A stretch of 64,000 bases of DNA, from positions 124,837 to 188,836 of the forward strand of contig RXJX01000011.1 of NCBI GenBank assembly GCA_003963245.1. The letters run 5' to 3'. How positions within the stretch are numbered: position 1 is the stretch's first letter; each line of letters opens with the position of its first letter. This DNA is from Neisseriaceae bacterium. Lineage in GTDB: Bacteria; Pseudomonadota; Gammaproteobacteria; Burkholderiales; UBA11063. Below are positions 17,094 through 25,878 of this stretch, one piece after another. A program made the translations under genes and the position numbers. The notes under the pieces are model-generated. The model did no database searches and had not been told where the DNA came from. It saw only the letters and a list, made by a program, of their open reading frames with translations.

Positions 17094-17235
17094 GTTGCTA
17101 AGTAACGCCAATTACTTAGCAACCATTTGGTGCTAATTTGGGGCGCCAACCCCTTATTAGCGTGCATTATTGAACCCAATGCAGCTGTATTTTATCATAA
17201 AGATAGCTGCTACAGCTAGTATTAACTAGCTATCA
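17094..17235. repeat. Tandem hairpins with a shared CGCCAA loop, before the Rep-like gene
   Basis: Hairpin 1 (17094-17123) has perfect 12-base arms starting GTTGCTAAGTAA around the loop CGCCAA. Hairpin 2 (17132-17161) has 12-base arms starting GCTAATTTGGGG (10 of 12 paired) around the same CGCCAA. The two are eight bases apart. A third structure follows: AGCTAGT and ACTAGCT around ATTA at 17214-17231, nested in GATAGCT/AGCTATC at 17202-17235. The cluster ends 12 bases before the start of the putative replication gene. It may be a replication origin of the excised circle, or a structured leader RNA. Confidence 0.6.
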
Positions 17236-17247
17236 GGAGTTAACTAC

Positions 17248-18258
17248 ATGATAACATCGTCAGATATTACTTCTAATTATACACCCATTCCGAATCTTTT
17301 ACTTCGCAGCCCTTATATTAGCCCATATTCAAAGATACTATGGCAATTGTTACGAGATAAGGGCAGAAACTGGATAGTCTACATGGAAAACTTAGCCAAA
17401 GAGCTTGGAGTATCTGTAAAGACATTAAGGAAATATTTAAAGCAATTAATTGCTCACGGTTGGTTGTCTCAAATAGCCAGGAGAAATCCAAAAACTGGAC
17501 AACTTCTAGGAGGGTTCGACTACATTCTACATTCGACACCTATCATAGCGGATGTTGAGTTATCCACCGTATCTGTTGACAAAACTGTCGGTAACTCTGT
17601 GGATAACTCAACTTCAAATCATACGAATAGATTTTTTAATAACCACCAATCACCGAATCGGCAAAATTTCCCAACTAAACAAACTTTAATCATAAATAAT
17701 AATTTAAACAACAAACATGAAGTCGGTGTTTCTTCTCATGTTGAGCCTGTGGTTAGTTTGGATAGTATTGATGAAGTTGAGTTAGAAGCTGCCAATCAAT
17801 ACGTAGATAACCAAAAAGGTGTACGAGATAGAACTCGATATCTTATTTGCACCATTAAAAATGGCTGGCATAAGCAACTATATGAAGCATTAATAGCTAA
17901 ACAGCGTCAAAATAATCTTAAAAGATTAATCTCGGATGCAGAAAAAGACTATAAAAGGATTGATACTTCAGGTTATCAGCATCTTAATGAACTAATTTCT
18001 TATGTTGTTAATTCAAATCACAATATGAATCAAGATGATCAACATCAATTGAAATTGGCATTAAATAGACAAAGTAATTCAACACACTATATGGGCGTTC
18101 TTCAATATTTGAGAAAGTTCACATGGTTTTATCTCAATCACAAGGACATCTTACGTTACTTACCTGAATTTCATGATCCAGATCAAAATAAAGCTTACCA
18201 ATTGATTAAATTATTAGCTCCCTCAATAAATGGAGGTAGTTATGACACCATTTCTTAA
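17248..18258 (+). CDS. Helix-turn-helix protein, putative replication initiator
   Basis: The 336-residue protein begins with a segment like those in plasmid/phage replication proteins (YTPIPNLLLRSPYISPYSKILWQLL, quoted in part as YTPIPNLLLRS), then a winged helix-turn-helix ENLAKELGVSVKTLRKYLKQL with a GWLSQI wing. The middle is Asn/Ser-rich and unstructured, and the C-terminal third is helical. Position behind a hairpin-rich stretch, in an element with ParA, favours a replication or replisome-loading role (DnaD/RepA-like), but no catalytic motif proves this. A ribosome site AGGAG lies before the ATG. A transcription factor is the alternative. Confidence 0.6.
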   Translation: MITSSDITSNYTPIPNLLLRSPYISPYSKILWQLLRDKGRNWIVYMENLAKELGVSVKTLRKYLKQLIAHGWLSQIARRNPKTGQLLGGFDYILHSTPIIADVELSTVSVDKTVGNSVDNSTSNHTNRFFNNHQSPNRQNFPTKQTLIINNNLNNKHEVGVSSHVEPVVSLDSIDEVELEAANQYVDNQKGVRDRTRYLICTIKNGWHKQLYEALIAKQRQNNLKRLISDAEKDYKRIDTSGYQHLNELISYVVNSNHNMNQDDQHQLKLALNRQSNSTHYMGVLQYLRKFTWFYLNHKDILRYLPEFHDPDQNKAYQLIKLLAPSINGGSYDTIS

Positions 18259-18940
18259 AATTGATAATAATTACAATGTGATTGAATTGTCAGATTCATT
18301 CAATAAGTTTGTAATGGAAATAAAAATTGGAGACAATGTTGTGTCAATAGCTACTCAAGATTTTAAACATGTTCAATGGGAAATAGCCGTTAAAAAATTT
18401 CTAAATGATACCAATTCTTTTGATTTAAGCAATATTGTATTTATTCCAAAAAATAAATTAATTAATAATGAAGTAGTACCAGTTGTGCAGTATTGGTATT
18501 TGCAGCTATTTACACTGAATGAATATCGATATATCGTTTTTCATAGCAATAAGGCAGATCAGGCTTTAGATAGTGTATTTAGCGACTTTGTTAATTACGT
18601 GAGATCAAATCATAACGATGTAGAGTTTTATTTTCACCGCAAGACAAGGTTAGATAAAAAACATATTGTGTTAAATCCATGGCTATATGCGTTCTTTATG
18701 CCACATTTAGCTAAATCAAACTTTCATTTAGCACAAGATCAACTATTTCGTGATTTCTTTGATATTAACCCAGAGCTCAGAGTTAAAGGAGCTATTCAAA
18801 TTGAGCTTGATAATTTAATAATTTCAGATAGGCATGTTGATGTCAGAAAATTTAAACAAAAATACCTAAATCAAAATTACATACCATACACAAAATTAGC
18901 ATATCCACTTATAGTTACATTGGAGAATAAAAATGATTAA
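18242..18940 (+). CDS. Hypothetical protein coupled to the Rep-like gene
   Basis: No family is recognised. The 232-residue protein is soluble, with many aromatic residues in its middle (QYWYLQLFTLNEYRYIVFH) and no signal or membrane segment. The start at 18242 has GGAGG at 18233-18237 directly upstream, inside the end of the preceding gene; the two genes overlap by 17 bases, so they are probably translated together. It also overlaps the next, lipoprotein gene by eight bases. The tight packing suggests that the Rep-like gene and the transfer cassette share one transcript. Confidence 0.6.
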   Translation: MTPFLKIDNNYNVIELSDSFNKFVMEIKIGDNVVSIATQDFKHVQWEIAVKKFLNDTNSFDLSNIVFIPKNKLINNEVVPVVQYWYLQLFTLNEYRYIVFHSNKADQALDSVFSDFVNYVRSNHNDVEFYFHRKTRLDKKHIVLNPWLYAFFMPHLAKSNFHLAQDQLFRDFFDINPELRVKGAIQIELDNLIISDRHVDVRKFKQKYLNQNYIPYTKLAYPLIVTLENKND

Positions 18941-20342
18941 GAAATTACTAATTATAATCGTCACAGTTATCGCTATTGTTGGCTGCAATGGTGGAGGTGG
19001 CAATGGTGATAATCCATCACCAGCACCAAGCCCAACATCCGTTCTAACACCATTGAATATTACAATTCAATCAGAGTCTAAAAATTTAGTTACCAACAAT
19101 CACACCATAGATGTGAGGCAGTTTGGTATTGATCCCGTTATTAATATCACTTATACCAATAATCAGATATTTCCAATTAACTTACAAGTTGCAAATAGTT
19201 GGTTCATAGAATCAAATGGGATGAATGGTTGTGGAGAATTGGGTGTCCAACGCAATTGTCCAAAAATAAATGTAATTTATGGATATGGCAAATATATAAA
19301 TGAGTGTGATAGTTATGTGAGCCATAATAATTTGTTACAACCAGGAGAATCTTGCATTCAATCACTACGTATTATTAATGGTTGGAATTTTACTTCTTCA
19401 GAGTTATTAAACTTTGGTGGTTATGCAGCTGGTTACTACTATCTACCAGAAGGATGGTCAAAAGGTGGGTTTTATGAGTCATTGCCACTTACTTTGCAAA
19501 TTGGTATCACTAGAAACATTGGTAGTATTGGCACTTATGATGTTAATAATCGAATGCTAACTAATGATGGAACATATTTTTATCGCACAATTACTAATAC
19601 AAATGGTGTGCTTGGTAAATATAAAGTTACCTATGACGATAATAATCGTACAGCTACATTAAATACTGTTCCTGAATCTACAATTGCCAAACCATATGCA
19701 GGAAATAACACTTCATTGGTTGGTATTGCAAATAATGGTAATCCAATTGGCAATTCTAACGATACAACTAATTACCTACAAAACTATATTAATGGGATTA
19801 ACTTTGCATATGGCACTCCAGCGGTGGCAGCTGGTTATGATGATATGTTAGTTGGTCTTGATGGCAACAACTATGCAGTAAATGGTCAATCTACATTAGC
19901 TGGTACTTTTAACGGAAATAATATTGCCCAGTTTAATAGCAACAATTCTACGTATAGCGCTGTACTCCCACTAATCATGAGCTCTTTAGTTCAAGTAACA
20001 CAGGAAGGTAACATAGTAACAGCGAATGGCAATCAGTTATCTTGTTATATGAAAAATCAAAGTTACGCAAAAGTTCCTATGAATTTAAATACCCCAAATT
20101 GGGCTGGTCCTATTATTGGTACGTTATATCAACTTGGCAATCGAATTTATGTTTCAACTGATGGAATGTGGGTTGCCATCAATGGTTCAAATTGTAGTTT
20201 AGATTGGTCAGATATAAGATCATTCTCTGTAAATGGTGATTACTATGGAGCGAGTAATTATCAAATATTTACTAAGAATAGTCGCGTCTTATATGGTATT
20301 TGGGATGACGGTAGCGTTTTATATTATCCATATTCTTATTAA
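18933..20342 (+). CDS. Lipoprotein, surface protein of transfer cassette
   Basis: The 469-residue protein starts with a lipoprotein signal (KKLLIIIVTVIAIVGC, lipobox IVGC, cysteine 18), a GGGGNGDNPSPAPSP linker, then a long Asn/Tyr-rich extracellular-looking region with several cysteines (NGCGELGVQRNCPK, NECDSY, ESCIQS). The later half has repeated short beta-type segments. No known domain is assigned. It is packed between the hypothetical gene and a PilV-like prepilin, so a role at the cell surface in mating-pair contact is a reasonable inference. Outer-membrane anchoring would fit the lack of Asp after the cysteine. Confidence 0.6.
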   Translation: MIKKLLIIIVTVIAIVGCNGGGGNGDNPSPAPSPTSVLTPLNITIQSESKNLVTNNHTIDVRQFGIDPVINITYTNNQIFPINLQVANSWFIESNGMNGCGELGVQRNCPKINVIYGYGKYINECDSYVSHNNLLQPGESCIQSLRIINGWNFTSSELLNFGGYAAGYYYLPEGWSKGGFYESLPLTLQIGITRNIGSIGTYDVNNRMLTNDGTYFYRTITNTNGVLGKYKVTYDDNNRTATLNTVPESTIAKPYAGNNTSLVGIANNGNPIGNSNDTTNYLQNYINGINFAYGTPAVAAGYDDMLVGLDGNNYAVNGQSTLAGTFNGNNIAQFNSNNSTYSAVLPLIMSSLVQVTQEGNIVTANGNQLSCYMKNQSYAKVPMNLNTPNWAGPIIGTLYQLGNRIYVSTDGMWVAINGSNCSLDWSDIRSFSVNGDYYGASNYQIFTKNSRVLYGIWDDGSVLYYPYSY

Positions 20343-20363
20343 TCATTAAAAGTAGATGAAATC

Positions 20364-21839
20364 ATGATAAAAAATAATAAATTATCTGGCTACACTTTGA
20401 TAGAAATATTAATTGGAGTTGCTGCAGTTGCTATTGTTGGTGCTGGTATTTACCAACTTACTAACGCTAATATGCAAGCAACTAAATCTCAGTCTATAGC
20501 CAATGAAACAATCTTCTATAGTAAGCTGTTTGCTAGATATGTATTAAACAATGATACAAATATTAGAAATACTTTAGCGACAAATGGAATCGCATTTATA
20601 ACATGGGCAGATTTAAAATCAAGTGGCTATGTTCCAACAGGAACAGTTAACGACAAAACCATGTTAGGTCAAACCCCATGCACTATAGTTATGAGGAATA
20701 ACCAAACTAACGAATTGATACCTCTGATGTTCTTAATTGGGGGTGATGGGCGTGAAAAATCATTTACTTCACTGAATGCCAATAACGTGTCCAGTCAAAT
20801 TGGTGGTATGTCTGGCATATATATCAGTGATATAAAAGATAAAGATGCCAAGCGCTCTGGCACTGGTGTATTTGGTAATGGTGGAGTGTGGTTTTTACCT
20901 AGTTCAACACCTTATATTCAACAGATTCAATCTGGTTGTGGTGGAACTCCTAGCAATAATAGTATTGTGATTAATATCGGAATGATGTCGGAGTACAGTG
21001 GCGCATTAGCACCAGATAATAGCCTACATCGCTTTAAAGACCCAGCAAATCCAACTCTAGGAGACCAAAATAATACAAATACAGCACAAACTGATATTAG
21101 TATCGCCCCCAAAGATAATAGCAATCCCAATAACCCATCATCTAAATTATTTTTTAATGGTAATAGCTCTATCTCTGGAATGTATATGTATTCCAAAGAT
21201 GGTAAAAATGTAACCCTTAAAAATGGTAGTCTTGCCGCTAATACGCTTCAACCATTAAAAGAAGTTATAGCGACAACAGCATGTAGTGAAAGTGAATTAG
21301 GTAGCATGGCGAAAGAAGCAACGTCCACAAATGTAATCATAAAAGGGATGTTAATTTGCTCAAATAACCCAATCCTTTGCCAAGGAACTGATCCTTACGG
21401 CACTCAATTATCAGGCTACTGTTACAGTCCAACTCAGGAATTATCTATTACCTACAAACCAAACAATCAACAAGCATATTGTCCAAGTGGATATTTTCTC
21501 GATAATAGTGTTCCCCCAGTGGTTACACAAGGCAATCCGCCCCCAATATTCAATGGTAGTAAGTGGGAGTGTTGGGCTAGTGTTATGGGTGTATGTACGA
21601 ATTGGCAATATGTCACACGTCCAGCATGCTCTTGGCAATCGCCAAATACAACATCTAGTCAAATAGGTTTAAAAACATACCGTAATTTTTCTATTGGAAC
21701 TGGTGTACAAGCAATAACAACATGGCAACCAAATTCACAAGGTTATGACTGTAATTATAGCGATAAACAAAACACCGCACCAGGGGTAATACAAGCATTT
21801 ACTTGTTCATCTACACCAGGTATTATTGATTCTAATTAA
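20364..21839 (+). CDS. Type IV prepilin, PilV-like tip protein
   Basis: This 491-residue protein carries a class III/type IV prepilin signal: short basic leader KNNKLSG, cleavage before YTLIE, then the hydrophobic helix ILIGVAAVAIVGAGIYQL. It is much longer than a major pilin. Its layout resembles PilV minor pilins of R64-type thin pili, where the variable C terminus is the adhesin that selects recipient cells; segments such as PCTIVMRN and GIYISDIKDKD fit that family in my judgement. The last 150 residues are cysteine- and tryptophan-rich (YCPSGYF, WECWASVMGVC, RPACSW), like a disulfide-linked adhesin. No shufflon recombinase or inverted gene segments are seen nearby. Confidence 0.65.
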   Translation: MIKNNKLSGYTLIEILIGVAAVAIVGAGIYQLTNANMQATKSQSIANETIFYSKLFARYVLNNDTNIRNTLATNGIAFITWADLKSSGYVPTGTVNDKTMLGQTPCTIVMRNNQTNELIPLMFLIGGDGREKSFTSLNANNVSSQIGGMSGIYISDIKDKDAKRSGTGVFGNGGVWFLPSSTPYIQQIQSGCGGTPSNNSIVINIGMMSEYSGALAPDNSLHRFKDPANPTLGDQNNTNTAQTDISIAPKDNSNPNNPSSKLFFNGNSSISGMYMYSKDGKNVTLKNGSLAANTLQPLKEVIATTACSESELGSMAKEATSTNVIIKGMLICSNNPILCQGTDPYGTQLSGYCYSPTQELSITYKPNNQQAYCPSGYFLDNSVPPVVTQGNPPPIFNGSKWECWASVMGVCTNWQYVTRPACSWQSPNTTSSQIGLKTYRNFSIGTGVQAITTWQPNSQGYDCNYSDKQNTAPGVIQAFTCSSTPGIIDSN

Positions 21840-21850
21840 GGGAATAAAAA

Positions 21851-23161
21851 ATGAATGCAATTATTAAAAAATTACTCCTAGTTCTATTGTTTATGTTGCC
21901 TATCTGTGCATTTGCTTCTAGCTATCCTTATAAAATAGGCTCAATTTTTGATGATATCGTTAGTCTTGTTGGTAGTACATCTTTAAAATGGCAAAGTCCG
22001 ATGAAATTGATGGCAATTCAGATATTTTCTATATTCTTTATTCCTGAGACAATATGGATAATTATTAAAAAATTACTTGAAGGTGATATTGGTAGGGCTT
22101 GGACATTATTTTTTCTAAGAATGATTACAGGAGGATTTTACTTTTATTGGATTACTCACCCAGAAATATATTTTGGCATAGTTCAATTTTTCGCTAATGC
22201 AGGTTCTCACGCTAGTGGCTTCACTATCTCAGGAACAGGGGATTTTTCTGTGAAACCGTCCGATATTATGAATTCATTTGGACCAGTTTCAAAAGCATTA
22301 TCCGCCCAAACAAATGCAATAAATGGTTTTAGAGATGGTTTAACGATATTATTTGCAGGTTTTGAGATAATTATTGTTCTTTTATGCCTGATAGTAATGT
22401 CGTTAATGCTTGCATTGACCGAACTTGAAACCTACGTTGTTTGTTCTGGTGGTATTGGTATATCTGGATTTGCAGGAAGTTCATGGACCATGCCATTTTT
22501 TCAATCTTTTCTGAGATTTATTGTTGCTATTGGTATAAAGATGATGTTTATGTGCCTAATTCTGGGTATGTTTGGAGATCATCTTAAGGCATTTAGTGAC
22601 GGTATGGTTCAATGTAGTACACAGCTAAATATTTGCAATATGGAGGAGTTTTCCACTAGATTAATGGTAGGAGTAGTTGATTGTATCGTACTCACCTATC
22701 TTACGTATCATATACCTAATTTAGCATCGTCATTACTAAGTGGTAATGTTTCTGTTAACTATGGTGGATTAATTGGCGCAGCAAGTGCAATAGGAGCAAC
22801 TGCTGCAGCTCCAGTATCAACTGCAACTTCAGCCATTAAAGCTGCGTCAAGTGTTGGTAATGCCGCTGCAACTATTGCTAAAGGGATTTCAGGGCTTAGT
22901 GGTAGGGATAAAACCTCTGGTAACTCTCAAAATTCTAGTACTAATCAGAATCAGCCAGATACAAATAATAAAAATAGTATCTCAGGTGGAAATAATAACT
23001 ATGACTCCAGCAATAGTAAATTTGCAAGTGCAGCATCAGGAATGAAATCTGCTGGTAGCCATGCGAAAAATGCCTTTGGTCAAATGGCAAATATGGCGCA
23101 GAAAACTGCACCCAAAGGAGGGAGCGTAAATAGTGGTCATGGTCCAAATATTGGTCATTAA
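21851..23161 (+). CDS. TrbL/VirB6-family transfer channel protein
   Basis: The 436-residue protein has a signal-like N terminus (LLLVLLFMLPICAFAS) and about six hydrophobic segments (IIVLLCLIVMSLMLALTELE, FLRFIVAIGIKMMFMCLILGMF), then an Ala/Gly-rich and finally Asn/Ser-rich hydrophilic tail from about residue 300. This matches TrbL/VirB6 inner-membrane proteins of type IV secretion channels. TELETYVVCSGGIGISGFAGS resembles the conserved central block of TrbL. AAGGGA precedes the start. No other channel component is encoded in the element, so this subunit may act in a helper's machine. A terminator follows at 23163. Confidence 0.75.
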   Translation: MNAIIKKLLLVLLFMLPICAFASSYPYKIGSIFDDIVSLVGSTSLKWQSPMKLMAIQIFSIFFIPETIWIIIKKLLEGDIGRAWTLFFLRMITGGFYFYWITHPEIYFGIVQFFANAGSHASGFTISGTGDFSVKPSDIMNSFGPVSKALSAQTNAINGFRDGLTILFAGFEIIIVLLCLIVMSLMLALTELETYVVCSGGIGISGFAGSSWTMPFFQSFLRFIVAIGIKMMFMCLILGMFGDHLKAFSDGMVQCSTQLNICNMEEFSTRLMVGVVDCIVLTYLTYHIPNLASSLLSGNVSVNYGGLIGAASAIGATAAAPVSTATSAIKAASSVGNAAATIAKGISGLSGRDKTSGNSQNSSTNQNQPDTNNKNSISGGNNNYDSSNSKFASAASGMKSAGSHAKNAFGQMANMAQKTAPKGGSVNSGHGPNIGH

Positions 23162-23162
23162 T

Positions 23163-23189
23163 AAAAGTGAGCTATTTAGCTCACTTTTT
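23163..23189. terminator. Bidirectional terminator between convergent operons
   Basis: Perfect 12-base arms (AAAAGTGAGCTA and its complement) surround TT and are followed by a T run, with the matching A run on the other side. It sits just after the TrbL-like stop and before the end of the reverse-strand lipoprotein gene, so it can stop both transcripts. Confidence 0.85.
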
Positions 23190-23211
23190 CTATGTAGTAT
23201 ATGTATTGCTT

Positions 23212-24003
23212 CTATTTTTGGTTATAAGATGAGCTATACAGTGAAATTTGATTATTTTCCATCTTATATACATAACTTTTGCCCCAAGGATCTAGAGGTA
23301 TTTTTTCCACATAACTGCCTTGATATTTTGGCGGTATTGGTGCAATTGTTGGTTTAGTAACAAGTGCAGCTAATCCTTGCTCTGTAGTTGGGTATTGACC
23401 ATTATTTAGTTTATATAGTTGTAATGCAATTCTTAAGCTATGTATATCAGCGTCTAGTTGTGTTATTTTTGAGTTGAGACCAATACTCGCAATATTTACA
23501 TTGAAACATTCTTGTTTCTTGCAACTATTGGCATTAGTCAAGTTTTTACATTCTCCTATGCCGCTTTGAATTAGTTTAGGTGCCATTTCTAAATCTGCAA
23601 TTGATGGTATGGTTTTATCTGTGCATGGTTCTATTTTTTTGTAAACTAAAGTTGTATTACCCGCACTATAACTAATTGTCATATTGATTTTATCCAAAGT
23701 GAATAACTCAGTTGGGTTTGATGCGAGTTCTAGTCTATTCTCATTGATTGTAAGAGCACCAGATATTACTCTGTATGATGGATTAGAACTTCCAGCAATT
23801 CCACCAAAGAAATTACTAGTCATGTTAGGCTCAATGTGCTGCATAGTATAACTATTATCTAACCTAGTAATTATTAGTGAATCTAATTTATTGTCAATTG
23901 ATGTACAGTTTGTGCACTCCCAATTTCCTGAAATATCCTTATCAGCAGATGAGCATGATATTAATGCTAGGCTAGTGACTATTAGTGCTGCGGCTTTTTT
24001 CAT
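23212..24003 (-). CDS. Lipoprotein with a GspG-like C-terminal domain
   Basis: The 263-residue protein starts with a lipoprotein signal (KKAAALIVTSLALISC, cysteine 17). The first 150 residues are beta-rich with a CTNC pair near residue 35. From about residue 180 it matches the periplasmic domain of type II secretion major pseudopilin GspG: LDADIHSLRIALQLYKLNNG, QYPTTEQGLAALV, then YVEKIPLDPWGKSYVYK. The hydrophobic prepilin helix of true GspG is absent, so the domain is tethered by lipid rather than built into a pilus. It is the last gene of a reverse-strand trio; the upstream gene ends 13 bases before it. The role is unknown. Confidence 0.7.
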   Translation of the reverse strand: MKKAAALIVTSLALISCSSADKDISGNWECTNCTSIDNKLDSLIITRLDNSYTMQHIEPNMTSNFFGGIAGSSNPSYRVISGALTINENRLELASNPTELFTLDKINMTISYSAGNTTLVYKKIEPCTDKTIPSIADLEMAPKLIQSGIGECKNLTNANSCKKQECFNVNIASIGLNSKITQLDADIHSLRIALQLYKLNNGQYPTTEQGLAALVTKPTIAPIPPKYQGSYVEKIPLDPWGKSYVYKMENNQISLYSSSYNQK

Positions 24004-24016
24004 GTTTTTCCTTCCT

Positions 24017-25876
24017 TTATTGACTTTCTATTGATAAATTTTGTTTTAGATCGATTAGGTGATTTATTGATTTCTCATGGTCAACATAGTAATTAAATGA
24101 ATCAACAATATTAAAACTTTTTAAACCGTTTTCAGTATTTAATTTTATTGAGTAACGGTCTAGTGGGAATTCATTAATCATATTCGATGTAATAAATAAA
24201 ACTTTGTTTTGTTGGAAGAACGGGATATGTACTCCATATATCCAATAAAAATATAATCCATTTATTTTTTGAACAGAAAATACTTTCTGAGCCCACTTAT
24301 TCAAGTTCAGAGTTTCTATTGAATAATAATCATTTATATATTTCCGACAGTATTCCTCTGTCATAAAATAATTTGGTTGAGTTTTGGTCTCAAGATTTTT
24401 TTCAATTCTAACAGTTTCTTGTAGTAATATCCGGTTGTGAATTTTAGTGCAAATATTAGCTTTAGATTCTGCGTAATTTTTTTCATTAAATAGTGTACGA
24501 TTTAGAGTAAAACTAATTATTTTTTCACTGGAGAGAAATATATTTTCTGATTCATTAACATTTAATTTAATGAAGCCATTATGCTCTAACTCTTGTTCCA
24601 ACATATTGTTATCAGTTGATATTTGTATGATAGAAATAAGATTTGGATTTTTTGCAAAATTAGTTAATTCAAGAATGTTTTTTTGTTTAAGTATGTTGAT
24701 CGCTGGCACAGCAGATATGCCTAGAAAAAAGATATATAATAAGGAGGTAGGCCATTTGTCATCAGAAATAATTTCAAATTCTGTAATCATTAATAATATC
24801 ATTATGAAAAGTGCAAAATAAAACAACTTATCAACTAAATTTCCTTCAATAATCTTCACTGTAGCAAAGAAAAAAATGGTAATAAAGAAAATAGCTATTA
24901 ATTGATAAGCAAGGCTATCCTTAGTTATAGTATTTGTTTTCATTTCAATTATTAGCATTATAATGACTGCAATAATTGTAAATATTAAGATCATTGGCTG
25001 AAGTTGATAACTATCTGAAACTTCCGTGACGAAAGTAATTATTATATAAGGTAATATGATACAAGAGACTTTAATTGATATGTTCATAAGGAAAAAGAAT
25101 TTATTGTTAATAATATATTCTTCTTTATACGCGGCTTTAATATTTACCGCGCAGTATATAACAATAGGAACTGATAGTAACAATACCAAAATCACATTCA
25201 TTTTAGCTTTTAGTGCTAAAGTAGCAACATCAATGTAGTTGAGATAGTCAGATAGACCAATTCTCTCCAAAGTATCAGTTGTTATATGCCATGAGAAAAA
25301 ATAAATAATAGCGGTAATTATTGCAACAAAAGTTAATGATAATGTGCTTATTTTACTTAGGTCAATATTTTTTTGTTGATTAGAAGATCGTTCTAAAAGC
25401 TCCATGAAATGATTTTTGTATTTTTCTTTATCTGTTTCATCAATATTTGTTTCATTGTTTTTAATATATGGATCACTGATTATTAAATACGACGTTTTAA
25501 TTTTTTCTAAAATTTTCAATTTTAATTTTGTTATTTTGTCTCTTTCTGATTCAGGATATGTCCTGAATTCATCACTTCCATTTTTTATATCTGATAATTT
25601 TAACTTTGCAATATTAATATCTGTAAATAAATCAGTTATTTCTTTATATTCGTTGTTGCTGTTTTTATTCATTAAAAATGACATGTCATTGTTGTTTATT
25701 GCTGTTATTAAAGTAATAGTTTTGTTAAGCTCTTTTACTATATTTTCATTACATAGTACTTTTAATTTGTTGAGCTGGTAAACTTTATTTAATGCCACAA
25801 ATTTTGTAAATATCGTACTTAAATCAAAATTTTGAAATAGTTCAAAATCTAATTGTTGTTTAATTGTTATTGTCAC
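24017..25876 (-). CDS. Seven-helix membrane protein of unknown function
   Basis: No family is recognised. The 619-residue protein has a soluble, charged N-terminal domain of about 195 residues, then about seven hydrophobic helices between residues 195 and 400 (for example LSLTFVAIITAIIYFFSW, ILVLLLSVPIVIYCAV, MILIFTIIAVIIMLIIEM, LFYFALFIMILLMITEF), and a soluble C-terminal domain of about 220 residues. It starts 2 bases after the metallophosphoesterase stop, so the two are in one operon. The middle-membrane, two-sided layout is reminiscent of sensor or effector proteins, but there are no recognisable catalytic motifs. Confidence 0.65.
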   Translation of the reverse strand: MTITIKQQLDFELFQNFDLSTIFTKFVALNKVYQLNKLKVLCNENIVKELNKTITLITAINNNDMSFLMNKNSNNEYKEITDLFTDINIAKLKLSDIKNGSDEFRTYPESERDKITKLKLKILEKIKTSYLIISDPYIKNNETNIDETDKEKYKNHFMELLERSSNQQKNIDLSKISTLSLTFVAIITAIIYFFSWHITTDTLERIGLSDYLNYIDVATLALKAKMNVILVLLLSVPIVIYCAVNIKAAYKEEYIINNKFFFLMNISIKVSCIILPYIIITFVTEVSDSYQLQPMILIFTIIAVIIMLIIEMKTNTITKDSLAYQLIAIFFITIFFFATVKIIEGNLVDKLFYFALFIMILLMITEFEIISDDKWPTSLLYIFFLGISAVPAINILKQKNILELTNFAKNPNLISIIQISTDNNMLEQELEHNGFIKLNVNESENIFLSSEKIISFTLNRTLFNEKNYAESKANICTKIHNRILLQETVRIEKNLETKTQPNYFMTEEYCRKYINDYYSIETLNLNKWAQKVFSVQKINGLYFYWIYGVHIPFFQQNKVLFITSNMINEFPLDRYSIKLNTENGLKSFNIVDSFNYYVDHEKSINHLIDLKQNLSIESQ

Positions 25877-25878
25877 TA

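Noticed and set aside
17094..17161. The CGCCAA hairpins as a small CRISPR array
   Set aside because: Only two units exist, the stems differ and there are no spacers or cas genes.
20364..21839. Shufflon at the end of the PilV-like gene
   Set aside because: No inverted repeat sequences or partner recombinase were found beside the C-terminal region.
24570..25238. Forward-strand reading frames inside the 7-helix gene
   Set aside because: They oppose a well supported reverse-strand gene and have no ribosome sites or known sequence.
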